From Hofstenia miamia (lineage: Eukaryota; Xenacoelomorpha; Acoela), in the NCBI GenBank assembly GCA_004352715.1, contig SCFE01000031.1, forward strand, positions 261,769-325,768: DNA of 64,000 nucleotides, written 5' to 3'. Under the pieces are notes generated by a model. The model had not been told where the DNA came from, searched no databases, and saw only the letters and a list, made by a program, of their open reading frames with translations. The position numbers were made by a program, and so were the translations under genes. Positions 47,067 to 58,397 of this stretch are shown here, one piece after another (the first letter of the stretch is position 1; each line of letters starts with the position of its first letter).

Positions 47067-47850
47067 GTCTCCGCAAAGCTAATTCCTTTCTTGACATCTC
47101 AAAAGCGTTTGATCGCCTCCCTCATTCCATTCTGCTTGACAAGTTACGTTTATTTGGTTTTGATGTGGATTTCATCGAACTGTTCCAGTCTTACCTGACC
47201 AATCGCCACCAGTGTGTCAACATCAACTCGTCTATCTCTTCTCCTGTCCCCGTTACTAGTGGTGCTCCTCAAGGCTCAGTGTTTGCTGTTCTTTTCTTCC
47301 TCGTTGCCATTAACGACCTCCCTCATTCTGTTCTCAACTCGTCTTGCCTGTTGTATGTCGACGACACTGCGATTTTTGATTTTGGTTGGTCTTTTGCTTC
47401 GAACATTTTTTCTGATCTTGAGCACTTGTCTACTTGGTCCTCTGTCAACCATGTTGATTTTAGCACTACCAAGACATCCGGTATTTCCTTTTCTGTGGCT
47501 CCCCCTTCTGATTTGCCTCTACCTGTGAACTTTGCGCCTCATCACACTCATCTTGGAGTTCAACTTGCTGCAAACTTAAATTGGACTNTGTATGTCGACG
47601 ACACTGCGATTTTTGATTTTGGTTGGTCTTTTGCTTCGAACATTTTTTCTGATCTTGAGCACTTGTCTACTTGGTCCTCTGTCAACCATCTTGATTTTAG
47701 CACTACCAAGACATGTGGTATTTCCTTTTCTGTGGCTCCCCCTTCTGATTTGCCTCTACCTGTTAACTTTGCGCCTCATCACACTCATCTTGGAGTTCAA
47801 CTTGCTGCAAACTTAAATTGGTCTGGTCATGTGTCCTTACATCTCTGCAA
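47067..47850 (+). mobile_element. LINE family B, disordered partial copies beside a gap
   Basis: Encodes DISKAFDRLPHSILLDKL, VTSGAPQGSV and LLYVDDTAIF. After a single N at 47587 the block YVDDTAIFDFG to AANLNW is repeated. The first 20 bases (GTCTCCGCAAAGCTAATTCC) belong to a point about 480 bp further downstream in the family, so the order is scrambled. A 1000-N gap follows. Copy number and order here cannot be trusted. Confidence 0.82.
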
Positions 47851-48850
47851 NNNNNNNNNNNNNNNNNNNNNNNNNNNNNNNNNNNNNNNNNNNNNNNNNN
47901 NNNNNNNNNNNNNNNNNNNNNNNNNNNNNNNNNNNNNNNNNNNNNNNNNNNNNNNNNNNNNNNNNNNNNNNNNNNNNNNNNNNNNNNNNNNNNNNNNNNN
48001 NNNNNNNNNNNNNNNNNNNNNNNNNNNNNNNNNNNNNNNNNNNNNNNNNNNNNNNNNNNNNNNNNNNNNNNNNNNNNNNNNNNNNNNNNNNNNNNNNNNN
48101 NNNNNNNNNNNNNNNNNNNNNNNNNNNNNNNNNNNNNNNNNNNNNNNNNNNNNNNNNNNNNNNNNNNNNNNNNNNNNNNNNNNNNNNNNNNNNNNNNNNN
48201 NNNNNNNNNNNNNNNNNNNNNNNNNNNNNNNNNNNNNNNNNNNNNNNNNNNNNNNNNNNNNNNNNNNNNNNNNNNNNNNNNNNNNNNNNNNNNNNNNNNN
48301 NNNNNNNNNNNNNNNNNNNNNNNNNNNNNNNNNNNNNNNNNNNNNNNNNNNNNNNNNNNNNNNNNNNNNNNNNNNNNNNNNNNNNNNNNNNNNNNNNNNN
48401 NNNNNNNNNNNNNNNNNNNNNNNNNNNNNNNNNNNNNNNNNNNNNNNNNNNNNNNNNNNNNNNNNNNNNNNNNNNNNNNNNNNNNNNNNNNNNNNNNNNN
48501 NNNNNNNNNNNNNNNNNNNNNNNNNNNNNNNNNNNNNNNNNNNNNNNNNNNNNNNNNNNNNNNNNNNNNNNNNNNNNNNNNNNNNNNNNNNNNNNNNNNN
48601 NNNNNNNNNNNNNNNNNNNNNNNNNNNNNNNNNNNNNNNNNNNNNNNNNNNNNNNNNNNNNNNNNNNNNNNNNNNNNNNNNNNNNNNNNNNNNNNNNNNN
48701 NNNNNNNNNNNNNNNNNNNNNNNNNNNNNNNNNNNNNNNNNNNNNNNNNNNNNNNNNNNNNNNNNNNNNNNNNNNNNNNNNNNNNNNNNNNNNNNNNNNN
48801 NNNNNNNNNNNNNNNNNNNNNNNNNNNNNNNNNNNNNNNNNNNNNNNNNN
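47851..48850. other. Assembly gap, 1000 N
   Basis: Exactly 1000 N, so probably a nominal length. Left edge inside a LINE B copy, right edge inside an open frame. Confidence 0.99.
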
Positions 48851-48957
48851 ATATTGAGAGTTTTCCGCAATTTACATCCATCATTGTATGAAAAATCCGC
48901 AGATTTAGCACTCAAAAGCGCCTCGCAACAATGGATTGACCTTGAAATTACTACATG
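48851..48957 (+). CDS. Possible terminal exon after the gap
   Basis: Emerges from the 1000-N gap already in an open frame: ILRVFRNLHPSLYEKSADLA, LKSASQQWIDLEITT, stop. Helical composition. It may be the 3' end of the gene beginning at 45953, which is on the same strand, but nothing proves the link. The region is repeated at 49021-49130 by a faulty contig join. Confidence 0.38.
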
Positions 48958-49179
48958 ACTGAAGTGTATTTGTTAACTGTCTAATGATCGGAAGAATAAT
49001 CGTTTTAGAGAAATGACTTNAGCGCCTCGCAACAATGGATTTTGACCTTGAAATTACTACGACTGAAGTGTATTTGTTAATTGTCTAATGATCGGAAGAA
49101 TAATCGTTTTAGAGAAATGACTTCGCAAATGATCATTTAAAAGCACTAGCCGAGCGGCATAGCATGCATTTCACCTCAC

Positions 49180-49494
49180 CTTTGAAATACTTTTGATGAT
49201 CAGTGAAATCAGTGCATCTGCACTTTCTTGAATAACAATTTCAAACTTGACATCCTCAATCATTGACAGTGGTAGACAATTCAAAATTGATCCAATCGCT
49301 CGAACAGCATTATACTTAGTCTTCTGTCGATCTTTCGCGGCAATTGTTGCAGCGGGGAGGCAAGAAGTGAGAACCTCTTGTGATACTTCATGAATCATAT
49401 CTGTGTCACTATTATTCAGAGTCATAAAGTTATCTGCCAAATTCCCTAAAGTCCAACATGCATTCCCACGAACATATTCATAGTTCAAAAAATT
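49180..49494 (-). CDS. HEAT/armadillo-repeat protein exon
   Basis: Encodes VRGNACWTLGNLADNFM, LTSCLPAATIAAKDRQKT, KYNAVRAIGSILNCLP and ESADALISLIIKS, with the NACW.LGNL and NAVRAIG signatures of HEAT/ARM repeats, perhaps of the HEATR6 type. Donor AAAG|gtgagg at 49180. The 5' boundary is odd: no AG acceptor exists between the conserved start and an upstream in-frame stop about 20 codons away. Such proteins form helical scaffolds for protein binding. Confidence 0.68.
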
Positions 49495-50284
49495 AAATGG
49501 GATCATAAAAATCAATTATTTTGCAACCAAACAATTAATTGAACTTTCCAATCAGTTAACTCAATTAATTGCCAATTATATATTTGTTCACGGCAAAATT
49601 TATGCCTATATTCTACACACCACCTACTTTTTTTATCACAATATATACAACAAACATCAATTATTCTCGATGACAACATCTCAATGTTCACTGTAGGTGT
49701 ATTCTGCGTTACTAAAGAAACACTCCAAAATGTTAGATGTGGGGCGGATAAATTTCGCAGGTAAGTAACACATTTTACTTGCATTTGGTGTACATGTGAA
49801 TTTTCCAACTCCCGATGCGTCTATATTGTCTTCGCAATGCTTTAATTCTAGTATCTAGCCTTCTTGTAAGCAATATTACATTGTATACAACGTGTGATGC
49901 AAAATTACTAGTGCATGCTTCCTCACACACTGCATCAATATTTTGTCCTTTTACGTGCGTGACACACAATATATCCTGCTGACATGCAAGAATGAGTAAT
50001 TTAAGTGATTGTTTCGTAACCAATCAATTGTTTAAAATTAACCCTTGTACATATTCATAAAAAATATTCTTCCCTTTTTCCTTCATCAATGAGTGACTGC
50101 TGACTTTTTTAACAAAATGTATTTGGAAGGCTAACTTATATTTAAACTAAAAATTTATAGATTTCCTGTAATTTGTTAANAAAATATTCTTCCCTTTTTC
50201 CTTCATCAATGAGTGACTGCTGACTTTTTTAACAAAAATTTATAGATTTCCTGTAATTTGTTAATAAAATAATTATTTTTTAGG

Positions 50285-50405
50285 TCTTCGTAGTTTGATA
50301 CTGACATCAAGATTAAATATATCCCGCGAACGATTGCGTGCTATCGTGTGCTACGAATTTGGTTAATCATGAAAATTATCGGTCTACATCGATGAATTTC
50401 TAATC
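50285..50405 (-). repeat. CACGCGG-repeat element, diverged inverted fragment
   Basis: Contains ATATATCCCGCGAACGATTG, GCGTGCTATCGTGTGCTACG and ATCGGTCTACATCGATGAAT, an inverted and diverged counterpart of the arm at 54.4 kb. Confidence 0.55.
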
Positions 50406-50729
50406 GTTCTTTAAACTATATTATATATACCTATAATATGTTTAGTGTAGTAGCCTAAGAGGCCGGTTTATATTAAACATGATGTAATGTAAAAAAATTA
50501 TATTCTAATCAGAAAAAATATATTTAGCATCAAATAAAATACTTATTAGATTGCCGAAAAAACATCACGAAAAATTTGTGAAAACTTAATACGTTATATT
50601 AACTACCGCCGAGAAAATTCTTTAAATTTTAGTAATTATTTCATTACATATTACATTTAGAATTAGTTTCTATTATGACATTAATGTATGAGAATATATA
50701 AAAGCTTTTATCTTACAACACTTAATACG

Positions 50730-50895
50730 CCTCGAAAACGCTGTGTTGGTTATTGTACCAGTGGATATGATGCGAAGTTCCATCGTTTCCCCATAATGCT
50801 GATGAAGCAGCTAAATGGAAAAGAAGATTGCCTAACTACGTAATTGTATCTCCAAATTTTGAAGTTTGTAAACTGTACTCTCCCCGCAAATGTAA
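50730..50895 (+). pseudogene. THAP-type zinc finger fragment with frameshift
   Basis: KRCVGYCTSGYDAKFHRFP, then after loss of one base NADEAAKWKRRLPNY and VSPNFEVCKLYSPRK. This matches the first half of the THAP C2CH domain (C...C....FHRFP....WK). The second half and any following domain were not found. THAP domains occur in host regulators and P-element-type transposases. Probably a remnant. Confidence 0.6.
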
Positions 50896-51276
50896 AGTTA
50901 AGGGTGGGACACACACAGAATTTGTAATCTTTATTTTACTCACCATTTTTTAAAATATTCATTTAAATAATATTTTCTGAATTTATTTTTTAAACTTTGC
51001 AAACGTCAAAAATTTAACTATTTAAAGTTTTTTCGCTATTTTGTAACTGTGTCTCTCTTTGAGACAGTGCAAGGACGATTTCAGTAACTACTGTACCCCC
51101 ATCTGTATTCAGAGATGCTCTTCCATTTATTGTACAAGGCCACCTCCAGGTAAAAGTGTACAAATAGGACATCAGCTGATATACGCAATACAATTCAAGA
51201 TTTTCAGACTGCGATAAGCAACTGGGAAAAAATTATCACACTATTAATATAAACATATATATTAATATTATTTTCT

Positions 51277-51543
51277 CTAAATATTTGATGCATTTGCAAT
51301 AAATTTCAAACAAGCTTCATCTACTACTTCTGCTTTTAACATTTTTGTTAATCTTTTTGGAAAGATATTTCTAGTAGCATGTATGCTGATAAATCCAAAT
51401 TTAACATTCAAAGTGACAACTTCATTTATTGATCTATTCTCAAAATTGTAGAAAATTGAAAGTCTCCAATGAATTGGCACAGATAAATGAATTCTTACGA
51501 ATCGGTTTTTGCTAAAGCGATGATATTGAAACGGTGTGTCCAT
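51277..51543 (-). CDS. Hypothetical protein or exon
   Basis: ATG in gataATGGAC; 88 codons: MDTPFQYHRFSKNRFVRIHL, WRLSIFYNFENRSINEVVTL, NIFPKRLTKMLKAEVVDEAC, ending ANASNI. The composition looks protein-like, and it is longer than most chance frames nearby. No recognised domain and no clear splice sites. Confidence 0.3.
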   Translation of the reverse strand: MDTPFQYHRFSKNRFVRIHLSVPIHWRLSIFYNFENRSINEVVTLNVKFGFISIHATRNIFPKRLTKMLKAEVVDEACLKFIANASNI

Positions 51544-52040
51544 TATCGCCGTGGTGGTGTATGTAATTATTACAACTACGCATACTATTGAAACTCGGAG
51601 ATTTGATATGACTAGAATTGCTCTTTAATACGGATCTTTTGTTGGAGGTATCAAATCAACTAAACTTTTTGTGATTAATCTAATTTTATTATTAATAGAA
51701 GGGAATATCCAGAAAGTCCTGGAAGATTTACTACAATCCTTGGTTCACGTTGCCGAATACATTTCCGCAACGAAACGTCAATTCTTAGTCCAAACTAGTT
51801 CATTTTACACGTTGAGCACTGGCATTCCTAGCAGATGCCCTTTCTAAATTTAGTTAATTTGCATAGTATAGAAAGGTCTATGAAGAATTTTTCCGTTACA
51901 ATTAAACATTTTGTGTTAAGCCATTCGCTGTCAATGTTAAAGAAGGAGAAATGCAAAAATTAACTTGAATAACTTTTGCAAACGAAAAGACGATTTTTTC
52001 CTGGATTTGTCAAAACAAAGTTTTCTGTGTTGCACTAATT

Positions 52041-52640
52041 TGGCGAACTTGTAGAATAGCGACACGCGGAGCACGCGGACAAAATAAACACTATTAGAGT
52101 GTAAAAAATATGAGAAATGCAATAAAATACATGAAAATTTTAAAATATAATCGATATAGACCGATAACTTTACATAATTAACCAAATTCATAGCACGCGG
52201 TAACACGCGGAAGCACGCGGTATATATTTTAGGAATACAGCAAATAATACCACGAAGTCATTTAATAATAATTATCTTTAACTAAAAAATAACAAAATAT
52301 AATCGTATAATTAAGCAAATCTATAAACTTTTGGTTTAAATTAAGTTTTGATTTTTAGTAAATGGCTTCAGCAAATTTCAGCGAAAACAAATCTCTCCGA
52401 AAAACACTATTACAATGAAAATTGTCATACACTATAAGCGATTATCTATTAAAATGATATGAATTGTCAAAAAATTAAATTTGGCTATATATGGGGTGAT
52501 GGCTTCGACAGGCATTCATTACGAGCTTTAATCTTATTCAGAATCTAGCAATAACACTAAACAAAAATTTGATTATTTTATCGACTAAATAGTAAAGCAA
52601 ACCTTAATAAACCTTAGTTTNTGATTAATGGGTCTAAAAA
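52041..52640 (+). repeat. CACGCGG-repeat element, left-arm copy
   Basis: Begins GGCGAACTTGTAGAATAGCG. CACGCGG motifs occur near 52067, 52077, 52195, 52204 and 52215. From about 52210 to 52620 it is nearly identical in order and sequence to 53380-53775. Ends at a single-N join (52621). No coding frame. Confidence 0.75.
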
Positions 52641-52678
52641 TTTATAATGAAAAAAAAATTTTTTTTTGCTGGTTTTCA

Positions 52679-53132
52679 CAAATATTCGTCGTTTGTCATT
52701 TACTAAAGTCCTTTAAAGATGCATAGGTTATGGACTACTTTGTTTTTTTTTGAAATTTCATTTAACAACTCACTATACCGGCATGATCCTATATTTTGGG
52801 GAATAAATCGTTAATATCTCAGTGAATAATGCTGGATGGACTTCGAACCTAGTTCATTAGCTTCCAAATTAAAAAACTACATCTACAAAATTTCTTTAAA
52901 GATTTATAGGATATGGTATAATACCTTTGATTACTATGTACTTAACAATATTATATGGTTATTGAAGTTCAAGACTTTCGAGTTTGCTGTAGCCAAGAAA
53001 TTAATCAACTATGGAAGGCATTGGCTCTAATAAATGGAATAGGCACTAGTGTAATGCATATGATTAAGAAACTGTTAAATTTGCAACTTCATTAATATAA
53101 AAAAAAATTTTTGGTTACAAACGACGAATATT
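52679..53132. mobile_element. Small inverted-repeat element with ACAAACGRCGAATAT ends
   Basis: Left end AATATTCGTCGTTTGT (52681-52696), right end the exact inverted ACAAACGACGAATATT (53117-53132). Three further variants of the motif follow at about 53137, 53166 and 53193. The interior has one short open frame (52836-53030) without recognisable content. Confidence 0.6.
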
Positions 53133-53230
53133 GTTACAAACGGCGTATATATATGAAAATGATTATAAATGACGAATATAAATTCTGTATAAATTACAAA
53201 CGGCGAATATATATGTATATATATACCGCG

Positions 53231-54606
53231 GGCGAACTTGTAGAATAGCAACACGAGGACTAAATAAACACTAATTTAGGGTCAAAAACGATAGGAAATA
53301 CAATAAAATACTCAAAAAGTTTAAATTATAATCGATATAGACCGATACCCCTTCATAATTCAGCATATTTGTAGCACGCGATAGCACGCGGTATATATTT
53401 TAGGAATATAGCAATTAAAACCACGAAGTCATTTAATAATAATTATCTTTAACTAAAAAATAAAATATTGTGGTATAATTAAGCAAATCTATAAACTTTT
53501 TTTGTAAATTTCTTCATTAATGGGAAGGGCTACAGCAAATTTCAGCGAAAACAAATCACCTAAAAACACTATTACAATGAAAATTGTCATACACTATAAG
53601 CGATTATATATTAAAATGATATGAATTGTCAAAAAATTAAATTTGGCTATATATGGGGTGATGGCTTCGACAGGCATTCGTTACTTATTCAGAATCTAGC
53701 AATAACACTAAATAAAAATTTGATTATTTTATCGACTAAATAGTAAAGCAAACCTTAATAAACCTTAGTTTGTAATATAATGAAATGAAAATTGTAGTAA
53801 TATTACAATTTTGAAAATCCATATTACTAAATTAATTAATTAAATTGAAATTTACGGCTTATTTAATATAACTATCAAACTTTTCGAGTACCGGGAATGT
53901 TAAGAACTTAAACTCGAAAAAGCCCGCAAAACTTGATCATAAGAACTCGAAAGAGAAATCATCAAAACTCGAACACGATCGAAAATACCGTAAAAATTAA
54001 ATTTCAATTTCTTTACCAATCGCAAACAACTATTTTTAGCTTAGAATGACTGTACAATAAATGTTTTTACCAAACAAACTCGGAAATAGAAGAAAACTCG
54101 ATCGAACTCAGAATTTTCTTTAAGAAAATACTCGAACTCGTAACGTAAAAACTCGAACTTGATTTGAAAACCCTGAACTGTATTATACAAATTTTTCTTC
54201 AAAAATTGTGATCAATTGAATTAATATGTATTTTGCTTGTAAAAGAGCCAAAAGGACCATTGTTATTCCAATTAATGAAGATATTTCACTTAAGATAAAG
54301 ACTTGATTTAAATCAAAAGTTTATAGATTTGCTTAATTATACGATTATATTTTGTTATTTTTCAGTTAAAGATAATTATTTTTATATAACTTCGTGCTTT
54401 TATATGCTATATTGCTTAAATATATACCGCGTGCTATCGCGTGTTACCGCGTGCTACATATATGCTGAATTATGACAAGGTATCGGTCTATATCGATTAT
54501 ATTTTAAACTTTTTGAGTATTTTATTGTATTTCCTATCGTTTTTGACACTAAATTAGTGTTTATTTAGTCCGCGTGTTACGCGTGTCGGTATTCTACAAG
54601 TTCGCC
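53231..54606. mobile_element. CACGCGG-repeat element with long inverted arms
   Basis: 1376 bp. The left arm (53231-53510, GGCGAACTTGTAGAATAGCA...) is inverted at the right arm (54310-54606, ...TATTCTACAAGTTCGCC). Both arms carry GC-rich CACGCGG/CCGCGTG motifs in otherwise very AT-rich DNA, for example 53368-53390 and 54428-54455. The interior lacks a credible gene, so it is probably a non-autonomous DNA element. Fragments also occur at 26.5 kb and 50.3 kb. Confidence 0.75.
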
Positions 54607-57017
54607 ACACTATCATATAGAACGAAGCCAGCCCCAATAAATATTCACGTTCAGACGTTGTCGTGGCCTGGTGTAGAGGTCGCTTGAACAAATATTAAAC
54701 ATTAAAAAATTAGATAATTCTTGAAAAACGCTAATCCACGCCTATTTCGAATTATACATAATCATGTTAGCTCCAATATATGACAACCCATTTAATTCAG
54801 GCTAAAAACAACTTCCATACATCCGAGGAAGTAAGCTAGCAAAAGCAAACAAAGCTAAAGCGACTAATCTTCGTTTTTAATACGTAAGAACACCATACAT
54901 GTCTGCAAATTTTACAAATTTAATAGATTTTACTAAACGACCAATAGGTAACTTAGTCAAATATTGTTATGGCATTTGACTTGTTTTAATAATTTCGTAA
55001 GAAATTTAAAATTACAAATAATTGCATAACATTCTACATTTAGCTTATAAACTAATTATTGCAAATAACTTCACCTGTGAAATTGTTTTTACAATGCGTA
55101 AATTTATTGCAGAATAATTCATGCAAAAATTATGAACTTGCTATGATGTTTTAGAATCAATGGGTTGAAAGTAGAGAGAACTATGCCAGAGGACATAATG
55201 TCAAAGCAGAAGGTCGCTAAGGTGAACATTGACTAGAGAAACAGTGATTTCAACTAAGTAACAAGAGAACACAATTTAACTTAACATTTTCTCTATTTAC
55301 AGATGCTTTGCTGTGTCTTATATACAATGGATAATAACAATATGTAAGAACAAACAAATAACTAGTCACTAGTAAAAACAAAAAGCATGTGAGCTGGCTG
55401 ATAAATAACAACCATCTACTGACCAATTTTACAATGTTACTTCATTAATTGCAAATAGTTTCCTTCTCTAAATATTAAAATTGTATTTAGCACTTGGACA
55501 TGGGCACATTAGATGAAATATTTTTCGCTGAAAAATCTTTATCCTGACAAATGGTGCTCAAAAATGCTCAATATAACCTATCTTAATACATTAGGAAATA
55601 TTATTTTGTGTAATTTCTTCTAAAGTATGCAACATTTTCAAAAAGAATATGAATGTTAATGTCCTTAAGATTCCACAGAACTTTGCTAGTTTTTTGTACA
55701 ATTCATGGCAGCTTTTTGTCAAAAATCAACAATTTTTGAAATAACTTTGAATATTACATGCTATGAAGGAACATTTTCAAAAATCAATCAATCAGAATTT
55801 TATTGGCTGCCACATGACAAATGAATTTCACATTATTCGATTTTAATCCCTTTAGTCATTTTCTGTACAATTGACATTCAATTGTAGCATAATCCAAAGA
55901 AAATGCTGCTAATGAAGAAAGAAGAACAAATGATTAGTTGAAACTAAGATCAAATTATGATTATTTATAAAAAACAATTTAAGTTCAATTATTAGAATTA
56001 TCTTTGTAAAAAGCAACCAAGTGATAATATAGCAAATTAGTACTTGTCGTAGAATTTTGACAAAATGAAGGGGGCGAAGTCGCTTCCATTATTTTCAGCC
56101 ATTTTGGCAGACAACATAAATTTTCATTTTGAATCACAGGTACTTTTTCAAAGTTAACTATAAATAGAGCATAAATCAGTTTAGGATTTGTTGAAGTAAA
56201 TTCTTTGAAAATCTTATTCTTAGATTTTATATCAGTTTGATTATTTATACAGAATGTGAAGCTAAATGGTAAATGCAGTAGTAGTGGTTTGGGAACATAT
56301 TGGGAGTGACTCAAGGGTCCTTGATCCAAACCATGAACCTGCATTTATGTTAGGTGTATGAATAGGAGTTTTTCTCCATTTAGCTGGCTATTGATTTGAT
56401 CATTTACATGTAATCAATAATCAACATTGGTAAGAAAGGGCTGGATAGCCTAACATAGGTTATACATATTTTGTCTGATAGACTTAGGTGACCTATAATA
56501 GACCAATAAATTGACTGAGCATGTATTATGTTATTTAAATGTAAGGTAGGAAGCTGTAAGTTATTCTGTAACTTAATTTTATTAACTTAATTAAAGCCAA
56601 TAGTTTTTGGTAATGGCTGAAGTAATAATTATTAAGCAGCTAGTGACATTGCAGGGTTGTGTAATGAATTAAAGACACTATTCAAATTGAGTTAAAGTCA
56701 GTTACAATTAGCATTGAGAACTACACTGAGTTAGGATAGGGAACACATAAGAACTTTGTTGAGCTGAGGTTAAGAGCTACTTAAATCAGCTATGGAAACA
56801 TGAGTGAAAAGATGCAGAGATCAGAGTCAGCCAGAGGCCACAGATACATCACCCACAGAGCAGAGCTATGATGGTGGAGTACCTAAATAGTATTCAGTTA
56901 TTTCAGTTAAGGGAAGATAACAGAAATATGTACAATAAATAGCTAACATGAGTGCATCCCTAACTGTGTTTGAAGTGAGATAATAATTTAAAAGAATCAT
57001 TTAACCTACATCAACAC
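54607..57017. other. AT-rich stretch leading into the gypsy element
   Basis: No gene recognised. The last several hundred bases, up to the CA before the primer-binding site, should include the 5' LTR, whose start I cannot fix. The minus-strand frame 56344-55985 has no supporting evidence. Confidence 0.45.
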
Positions 57018-57030
57018 CTGGTAGCAGATT
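57018..57030 (+). promoter_or_regulatory. Candidate tRNA primer-binding site of the gypsy element
   Basis: TGGTAGCAGATTC follows ...ATCAACACC. TGGTAGCAGA-type sites prime minus-strand synthesis in many Ty3/gypsy elements, and the CA just upstream would be the end of a 5' LTR. The LTR itself could not be delimited because no matching 3' LTR lies in the window. Confidence 0.4.
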
Positions 57031-57342
57031 CTACAGTTAGTTCAACATCTGAACTCAGAACTTAATTCAAAAAAGAACCAGAGCAACCAAATAGCAGAAA
57101 ACATGCAAGGAAGCAGATGTAATATACAGCCAGCAAGGAGTCAACAACTACAACTATACCTAATGTAGAGCAGGGGAAAGACAATGAGTCACACTGATCT
57201 ACCAGCCACTACTACTTGTAATTAAAGATGCCAAACACATGAGGAAAAAAGGTAGTGCCATGAAAGGCACAAACAGAACAACCCCCCCAGGAGAGTGCAT
57301 TCAGAGACAGATGTATCCCTCATATAACTGGAAACCCTACAC

Positions 57343-58270
57343 ATGTCCCCAGAAACAGGATCCAATGAAGTTCTAAACATCCTATGCCAAACAAATGAAA
57401 TGGAAATGATATTGATAGCTGAGATACAACAATTAATGGAAACAATGTTCACACTGGAACAAGAGAATGAGAATGTACTAAGCAAACTGAAGATTGAAAT
57501 GAACAACCATTTGGATAACCAAAATGATAATTTCCAGAGAGATATTAAGGCATTAACAAAGCAGCTGGCACAGTCAAACAAAGCCTTTCAAAAACAGAAC
57601 CAGAAATGGGAAAAGATATGCCAACAATTGGAAGATGCAAATAGGCAATTAATCTTTGACAATGATATCCAAGCCCAAGAGATTGAACAGCTCAAAGATA
57701 AACTTAGATCAACAGAGTTAGACAGAGATGAAGATCATGAAAATCAGAAGAGAGAGATAGAGGATCTGAGATGGAAACTGAAAAAACTACGAGAAAACAA
57801 AGGAGAAAATCCAAAAGTGACAGCAACATATGAAAAAACAATTGAACAGGGAGAGGAAAGGAGCTTATGAGCACCAAACACGAATTTTAAAAAACACTTC
57901 AGAGAAATGGAGGAAGAGGAGGAAGAAGAGAAAAGGAAAAAGGAAAATTATCAATGAGATAACAAGAGTGGTGACAAGTCAACTCACAGTTAGTGAACAA
58001 ATGACTAGACAAAAGAAACCAATCTATGAGAACTTGATGCTGCCAGAAAATAGTCACAACAATACAATACCATGTAAGGCAACTCTGCCTAAATTTAATG
58101 GGAAAGTGGACAGCTACAACCTGCCATTTTTGGAATGGCTTCAAATGTTTGAGATTATGATGGTGGAGAGGAAGGTGAAACAAAGGGCAGCAGCCACAAG
58201 GTTCCCCCTATATTTAACAGGGGCAGCCACTCAACATTACTTACTCCTTGATGTGGACACAAAATGAAAT
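57343..58270 (+). pseudogene. gypsy gag, N-terminal and capsid-like part
   Basis: First frame 57343-57870: long Gln/Glu/Lys-rich coiled coil (EQENENVLSKLKIEMNNHLD, QQLEDANRQLIFDNDIQAQE). A frameshift near 57850 leads to 57830-58267 with a basic stretch and LPKFNGKVDSYNLPFLEWLQ, the start of a retrotransposon-type capsid, ending at a stop. Gag packages element RNA in a particle. Confidence 0.78.
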
Positions 58271-58397
58271 TACACACTATTAATCAGAAACTTTGTAGAC
58301 TATTTTGAAAATGAAAGCTTCAAAAACCAATATTGAATTATACTAAATTCTACAAAAATGTGACATCCAAAATTATATCCAACAGATAGAATGATTA

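Noticed and set aside
47165-48958. Long plus- and minus-strand frames crossing N runs
   Set aside because: Their length comes from the 1000-N gap and the single N; only the LINE B part and the short tail at 48851 are real sequence.
49512-50023. Minus-strand frames of 98 and 82 codons upstream of the HEAT exon
   Set aside because: No HEAT pattern, no consistent splice sites, and the region overlaps a contig-join duplication.
57222-57581. Minus-strand Cys/Ser-rich 119-codon frame
   Set aside because: Antisense shadow of the gypsy gag coiled coil; the other minus-strand frames between 57.9 and 63.4 kb are likewise shadows.
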